Source: JBFJVD01 sp041624375 (GTDB lineage Bacteria; Chloroflexota; Anaerolineae; Anaerolineales; E44-bin32). From it: a DNA stretch of 10,080 bases. The first letter of the stretch is position 1; the number at the start of each line of letters is the position of its first letter. The position numbers and the translations under genes were made by a program. The notes below the pieces were generated by a model. The model saw only the letters and a list, made by a program, of their open reading frames with translations. It was not told the DNA's origin and ran no database searches. Positions 6,369-10,080 of this stretch are shown piece after piece. Where the stretch lies: NCBI GenBank assembly GCA_041624375.1, contig JBFJVD010000098.1, positions 1 through 10,080 on the forward strand, written 5' to 3'.

Positions 6369-6374
6369 ATCATA
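6369..6374 (-). promoter_or_regulatory. Possible -10 box upstream of the GH57 gene
   Basis: TATGAT on the minus strand matches the -10 consensus at five of six bases and lies about 100 bases before the GH57 start, inside the 139-base gap after glgB. No -35 is visible at normal spacing. Upstream are two copies of TTGCCTGT 18 bases apart (6384-6391 and 6402-6409). The GH57 gene may have an activated promoter of its own or may simply be co-transcribed with glgB. Confidence 0.3.
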
Positions 6375-6409
6375 ACGCAAAACACAGGCAAGGGTTACGG
6401 GACAGGCAA

Positions 6410-8449
6410 TCAGGGGGAGGCGCCTGAAGGAGCCGGGTCCCCGTTTGACTCGCCGTCAGCGGCTGTCTCCGCGCTCCGCCCGCCTGCCTGCTTCAGGAAC
6501 AGGATTCCCAATGGCGGCAGCGTGAGATTGAGGGCATAGGGCCTGCCATGGGCAGACACCGGCACGGCCTCAACCTCCCCCAGGTTGCCATGGCCGCTGC
6601 CGTAATACTCCTTGGCATCGCTGTTGAGCAGTTCCGTCCAGCGCCCGCCGCGGGGTACGCCAAGCCGGTAGTTGTAGCGCGGCACCGGGGTGAGATTGGC
6701 GACCACCAGGATCAGGTCATCGTTCGACCGCGCCCGCCGCAGGAAGCTGATCGTGCTTTGCTCGGCATCGTTGGCGTCCACCCATTCAAAGCCTTCGTGA
6801 CTGAAATCGATTTCATAGAGCGCTGGTTCGGCTCGGTACACCTGGTTGAGCTGGCGCAGCCAGCGCTGAAGTCCAGCATGCGGGTCATCGGCGAGAAGAT
6901 CCCAATCGAGGCTCTCATCATGACGCCACTCCCGCCATTGTCCAATCTCTACACCCATGAAGAGCAGTTTCTTGCCGGGTTCGGCATACATGTAGCCGAG
7001 CAAGGCGCGCAGGTTGGCGAACTTCTGCCAGTCGTCTCCTGGCATCTTGTTCAGCAGGGATCCTTTTCCGTGAACCACCTCATCGTGCGAAAGGGAAAGC
7101 ACGAAATTCTCATTGAAGGCATACAGAAGACGGAACGTGAGCTGGTTGTGGTGGTACTTGCGATGGACCGGGTCCTTGGCGAAGTAGAGCAGGGTGTCGT
7201 GCATCCAGCCCATGTCCCACTTGAGTCCGAAACCCAGACCGCCGAGGTAGATCGGCCGGGAGACCATCGGCCATGCGGTTGATTCCTCGGCGAAGGTCTG
7301 GACATCGGGGTAGCGCTCAAACACCGCTTCGTTCAGCCGACGCAGGAACTGAATAGCTTCCAGGTTCTCGTTCCCCCCATAGGCATTCGGGATCCATTCG
7401 CCCGACTGACGGGAGTAGTCCAGGTAGAGCATCGAGGCGACGGCGTCCACCCGCAATCCGTCAATGTGGTACTTGTCCAACCAGAAGAGGGCGCTGCTCA
7501 GCAGGAAGCTGCGAACTTCATTCCGGCCGTAGTTGAAGATGTAGCTCTTCCAGTCCGGGTGAAATCCCTTGCGCGTGTCCGCATGTTCGTAGAGATGGGT
7601 GCCATCGAAGTAGGCCAGGCCATGCTCGTCGGCGGGAAAGTGGGAAGGAACCCAATCCAGGATCACCCCAATGCCCGCCTGGTGAAGCGTGTCAACCAGG
7701 AACATGAAGTCCTGCGGACTGCCATAGCGCGAGGTGGGCGCGAAGTAGCCGGTGGTCTGATACCCCCATGAGCCATAGAAAGGATGCTCCATGACGGGGA
7801 GAAACTCGACATGGGTGAATCCTTGATCACGTAAATACGCGGCGAGCTCGGGGGCCAGTTCGCGGTAGCTCAGCATCCGGCCAGGATCCTGTGGATCCCT
7901 GCGCCAGGATCCGAGATGCACCTCGTAGATCGATATGGGGGCATCCAAGCGGTTGCGTTCGCCCCGCGATTGCATCCAGGCCTGGTCGCCCCAGCTGTAG
8001 TCGAGGTTCCAGGCAACGGATGCCGTCTTCGGGGGTTGTTCGCTATAGAAGGCAAATGGATCAGCCTTGTCCACTCTGTATCCCTCGAAGCGGGAGACAA
8101 TGTGGAACTTATAGACCCCACCCTCGCCGATCCCGGGAATGAACCCCTCCCAGATCCCCGACTCGGCCCTCGGCCTCAGCGGGTGTCGCGAACGATCCCA
8201 CTGATTGAAGTTTCCGATGACGGAAACCGCCTCAGCATCCGGGGCCCAGACGGCAAAGTAGGTACCGGATTGTCCGTCCACCGAGAGCGGATGAGCGCCG
8301 AGCTTCTCATACAGGCGAAAATGATTGCCCTCGTTGAATAGAAACACATCGTCCGGGGTGATCAGGCTGAGATCCGATGCCGGTCCCGGCTGGGACGATG
8401 GATCCGCCGCCTTGGCATTCTTCGGCTTCGACTTGTTCTTCTCAGTCAT
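6410..8449 (-). CDS. glgB: 1,4-alpha-glucan branching enzyme GlgB (GH13)
   Basis: GlgB cuts an alpha-1,4 glucan chain and re-attaches it by an alpha-1,6 bond, producing branched glycogen in the cytoplasm. With the ATG at 8447-8449 it has 679 residues. After a short basic tail comes a CBM48 domain (about 35-135: KLGAHPL, FAVWAPDAEAVSVIGNFNQW), then SIYEVHLGSWRR and the GH13 barrel with FLPVMEHPFYGSWGYQTTGYF, GVILDWVPSHFP, DGLRVDAV (nucleophile Asp335), FAEEST (acid/base Glu388) and LSHDEVVHGKGSLL (Asp456). A C-terminal beta domain ends near TLPPLGILFLKQ, followed by a Ser/Pro-rich tail. An in-frame TTG at 8459-8461 adds four residues; I prefer the ATG because GGGACGG lies just upstream of it. 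The gene follows the maltokinase stop by about 50 bases, consistent with an operon in which maltose 1-phosphate feeds glucan synthesis. Confidence 0.95.
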   Translation of the reverse strand: MTEKNKSKPKNAKAADPSSQPGPASDLSLITPDDVFLFNEGNHFRLYEKLGAHPLSVDGQSGTYFAVWAPDAEAVSVIGNFNQWDRSRHPLRPRAESGIWEGFIPGIGEGGVYKFHIVSRFEGYRVDKADPFAFYSEQPPKTASVAWNLDYSWGDQAWMQSRGERNRLDAPISIYEVHLGSWRRDPQDPGRMLSYRELAPELAAYLRDQGFTHVEFLPVMEHPFYGSWGYQTTGYFAPTSRYGSPQDFMFLVDTLHQAGIGVILDWVPSHFPADEHGLAYFDGTHLYEHADTRKGFHPDWKSYIFNYGRNEVRSFLLSSALFWLDKYHIDGLRVDAVASMLYLDYSRQSGEWIPNAYGGNENLEAIQFLRRLNEAVFERYPDVQTFAEESTAWPMVSRPIYLGGLGFGLKWDMGWMHDTLLYFAKDPVHRKYHHNQLTFRLLYAFNENFVLSLSHDEVVHGKGSLLNKMPGDDWQKFANLRALLGYMYAEPGKKLLFMGVEIGQWREWRHDESLDWDLLADDPHAGLQRWLRQLNQVYRAEPALYEIDFSHEGFEWVDANDAEQSTISFLRRARSNDDLILVVANLTPVPRYNYRLGVPRGGRWTELLNSDAKEYYGSGHGNLGEVEAVPVSAHGRPYALNLTLPPLGILFLKQAGGRSAETAADGESNGDPAPSGASP

Positions 8450-8502
8450 CTTCCGTCCCAAACTCGTTTCATCGATTTCGCGATCGCTCCGGCCACCCTG
8501 GT

Positions 8503-10080
8503 TTACGCTCCCCAGCCCGCTGCCAGCAGGTCGAGGATGCCCTGGAGGGGGATAGACACCCAGGTTGGCCGATTGTTGAGCTCATAGGCGATTTCATACA
8601 CCGCCTTTTCCAGGAGATAGGCATCGAGCATGGTGGCCCGATCCTGTGTGGAAGCCGGTAGGAACGGCCTCTCGCCCACAGTCGCCAGGTACGATTTCAG
8701 GTAGGTGGCTGTCACCCACGTGCTCCAGTAACGGGCCCACGGCTCGAGCGCGGCCTGATCTTCCGGTCGGATCGGCATAGCGCCGATCTCACTCGTTCTC
8801 AATGCGGCGTGGGCGGCATAGTCAAACGAGCGGACCATCCCGGCGACGTCTCGCATGGGGGAACGCTTCAGCCGGCGCTCGCCAATCGGCCGGGCCGGCT
8901 CGCCCTCGAAGTCGAGAATGATGAAGTCCTTCCCGGTGAAGAGCAACTGGCCGAGGTGAAAATCGCCGTGACAACGGATAAGTTCTGCGTCGATTTTCCT
9001 TTCCGCCAGCGAGCGAATCCGACCCAGCAGCTCACTCTCCTGGTCGAGGACTTCGACGGCCTGCGCCCGGAGCGGCTCCGGCAGCTCCTTCAGCTGGCGG
9101 CGTAGGGCCTGCAGCGTGCGACGGGCAGATGAGCGCAACGACTGCGCAATGGCGCGCTGGCGCAGTCGGGTGAGCGGCTCGGGTGCAAAGGCAGGATCCG
9201 ACGCATCTGAAGCCAGTGCAAGATGCATTTCGGCGCTTCGCCTGCCGAGAAGCTCCGCAGTCTGGAAGTAGGGGTCGATGCGTTGATGGACCTGCTCAGG
9301 GATTTCCTCAGCGGCCCTTGCCAGGAGCGGGCGCGGCGTCAGCTTGGGCCCACCGCTCCGCTCCTCTTCCGGGAGCGTGAGCACCGTCTCGTAGTAGCGG
9401 CCCAGCGAATCGAGCGTGAACTGCCAGGCATCGCCTTCGCTGGCGATGTACGTATGGAGCACGGCCAGCGTCGCTGGCTCAGAGCGCCCGCGTTTGTATT
9501 CGAGCGCGCCGGCCACCGGCGGGATGTGCTTAAAACCCCGCCGGGTCAGGAAGCGGCCGATCTCCAGATCCGGGTTGACGCCGGTTTCAACCCGCCGGAA
9601 GAGCTTCAGAATGAAGCGATCCCCATAGAGAATCGAGGTGTTGCTCTGTTCGCCGCGCTGCAGTGCCGGCTCGAGCGATTCGAGGCCAGCCCGGTCGGCT
9701 CGGCTCATCCCCGGGATTGTGCTTCCTGAGGCTTCGCCACGCAGCCCTTTCCATCTCCGGCGGCGGACCACACCGCTCATGAGCGAAACGGCAAAATCGC
9801 GCTCAAGGCTGGCATCGGCGAGCACACCCTCCTCCGCCCCGCCCTCGGCCGTCAGACGGGCGAGCACTGCCTGCGGCGTATGGCGGGCGAGCTGCTCCGC
9901 ACGTTCGCCCGTACTGAAAGCAAGCGGGAGAAGGTAGCGCTCCGGGTCACCGTCGCTGTAGTCGACGTCGAGCAGCACAATCTGGGCTGTCTTGCCGTCC
10001 CCACGAATCGGGATCGCCTCCTGGATGGCGACCTGGCGGATCGTGCGCGCTTTGCCGCCGAACCACCGCTGCTTCATCAA
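8503..10080 (-). CDS. Maltokinase domain, partial, probably the C-terminal part of a trehalose synthase/maltokinase fusion
   Basis: Maltokinase (Pep2/Mak) phosphorylates maltose with ATP to maltose 1-phosphate, the donor for GlgE. The 525 residues in the window are open to the right edge; the first codons there (TTG, ATG) fall inside the conserved opening KQRWFGGKART, which in this family is normally preceded by more sequence (LPxxLPRQRWF), so the true start lies outside. Visible kinase features are the N-lobe EQSNTSILYGDRFILKLFRR (Lys about 159 of the visible part), the catalytic loop CHGDFHLGQLL (about 370-380), the metal-binding Asp390 in IILDFEGEPARP and the following RSPMRDVAGMVRSFDYAA. 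The chain ends at LAAGWGA and TAA (8503-8505). In many bacteria this domain is fused behind trehalose synthase; that is likely here but not seen. The glgB gene downstream supports the GlgE pathway. Confidence 0.9.
   Translation of the reverse strand: MMKQRWFGGKARTIRQVAIQEAIPIRGDGKTAQIVLLDVDYSDGDPERYLLPLAFSTGERAEQLARHTPQAVLARLTAEGGAEEGVLADASLERDFAVSLMSGVVRRRRWKGLRGEASGSTIPGMSRADRAGLESLEPALQRGEQSNTSILYGDRFILKLFRRVETGVNPDLEIGRFLTRRGFKHIPPVAGALEYKRGRSEPATLAVLHTYIASEGDAWQFTLDSLGRYYETVLTLPEEERSGGPKLTPRPLLARAAEEIPEQVHQRIDPYFQTAELLGRRSAEMHLALASDASDPAFAPEPLTRLRQRAIAQSLRSSARRTLQALRRQLKELPEPLRAQAVEVLDQESELLGRIRSLAERKIDAELIRCHGDFHLGQLLFTGKDFIILDFEGEPARPIGERRLKRSPMRDVAGMVRSFDYAAHAALRTSEIGAMPIRPEDQAALEPWARYWSTWVTATYLKSYLATVGERPFLPASTQDRATMLDAYLLEKAVYEIAYELNNRPTWVSIPLQGILDLLAAGWGA

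Noticed and set aside
8480..8487. GCGATCGC palindrome resembling the cyanobacterial HIP1 element
   Set aside because: A single copy was noticed, lying in the maltokinase-glgB gap; HIP1 is a highly repeated element, so one copy is chance.

Overview
The window is GC-rich bacterial DNA. All complete genes lie on the minus strand, and one truncated plus-strand gene enters at the left edge. The family mix points tentatively to Chloroflexota (Anaerolineae-like) or a similar lineage: a maltokinase that probably continues into a trehalose synthase, a GH13 branching enzyme, a GH57/DUF3536 protein, a small DUF2582-type winged helix, a short MshC-like cysteinyl-tRNA-synthetase homologue, and MscL with a zinc-ribbon tail. 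This placement rests on recognition of protein families, not on a marker gene.

Right half (10080 down to 3841, minus strand): an alpha-glucan module. The maltokinase domain makes maltose 1-phosphate and runs off the right edge, so its N-terminal partner is unseen. glgB (branching enzyme) follows after about 50 bases, then a GH57/DUF3536 glucan-active protein after about 140 bases. Together they fit the trehalose -> maltose -> maltose 1-phosphate -> branched glucan (GlgE) route, although GlgE itself is not in the window.

Middle (3840 to 3347): a 69-residue winged-helix protein with its own good promoter and strong ribosome binding site. It is followed by about 190 bases with three hairpins, one of them an intrinsic-terminator shape, and a -10-like box.

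Left half (3346 to 334, minus strand): a tight cluster of a cysteinyl-tRNA-synthetase/MshC-like ligase (TTG start), a calcineurin-like phosphoesterase (GTG start, 3 bases after the ligase stop), mscL with a C-terminal zinc ribbon, and a DUF3224 protein. The cluster ends facing the plus-strand gene fragment across a perfect 11-bp stem-loop (243-268) that may terminate both directions. The left-edge fragment (1-201) encodes four copies of a 15-residue Ala/Glu/Asp repeat, the tail of a protein that cannot be identified from this window.

There is no tRNA, rRNA, CRISPR array, insertion sequence or phage gene. No clearly new system is visible. The observations most worth a second look are the missing C-terminal domain of the CysRS-like ligase, the hairpin-rich leader before it, the GH57 protein in a maltose 1-phosphate/glycogen cluster, and the repeat tail at the left edge.
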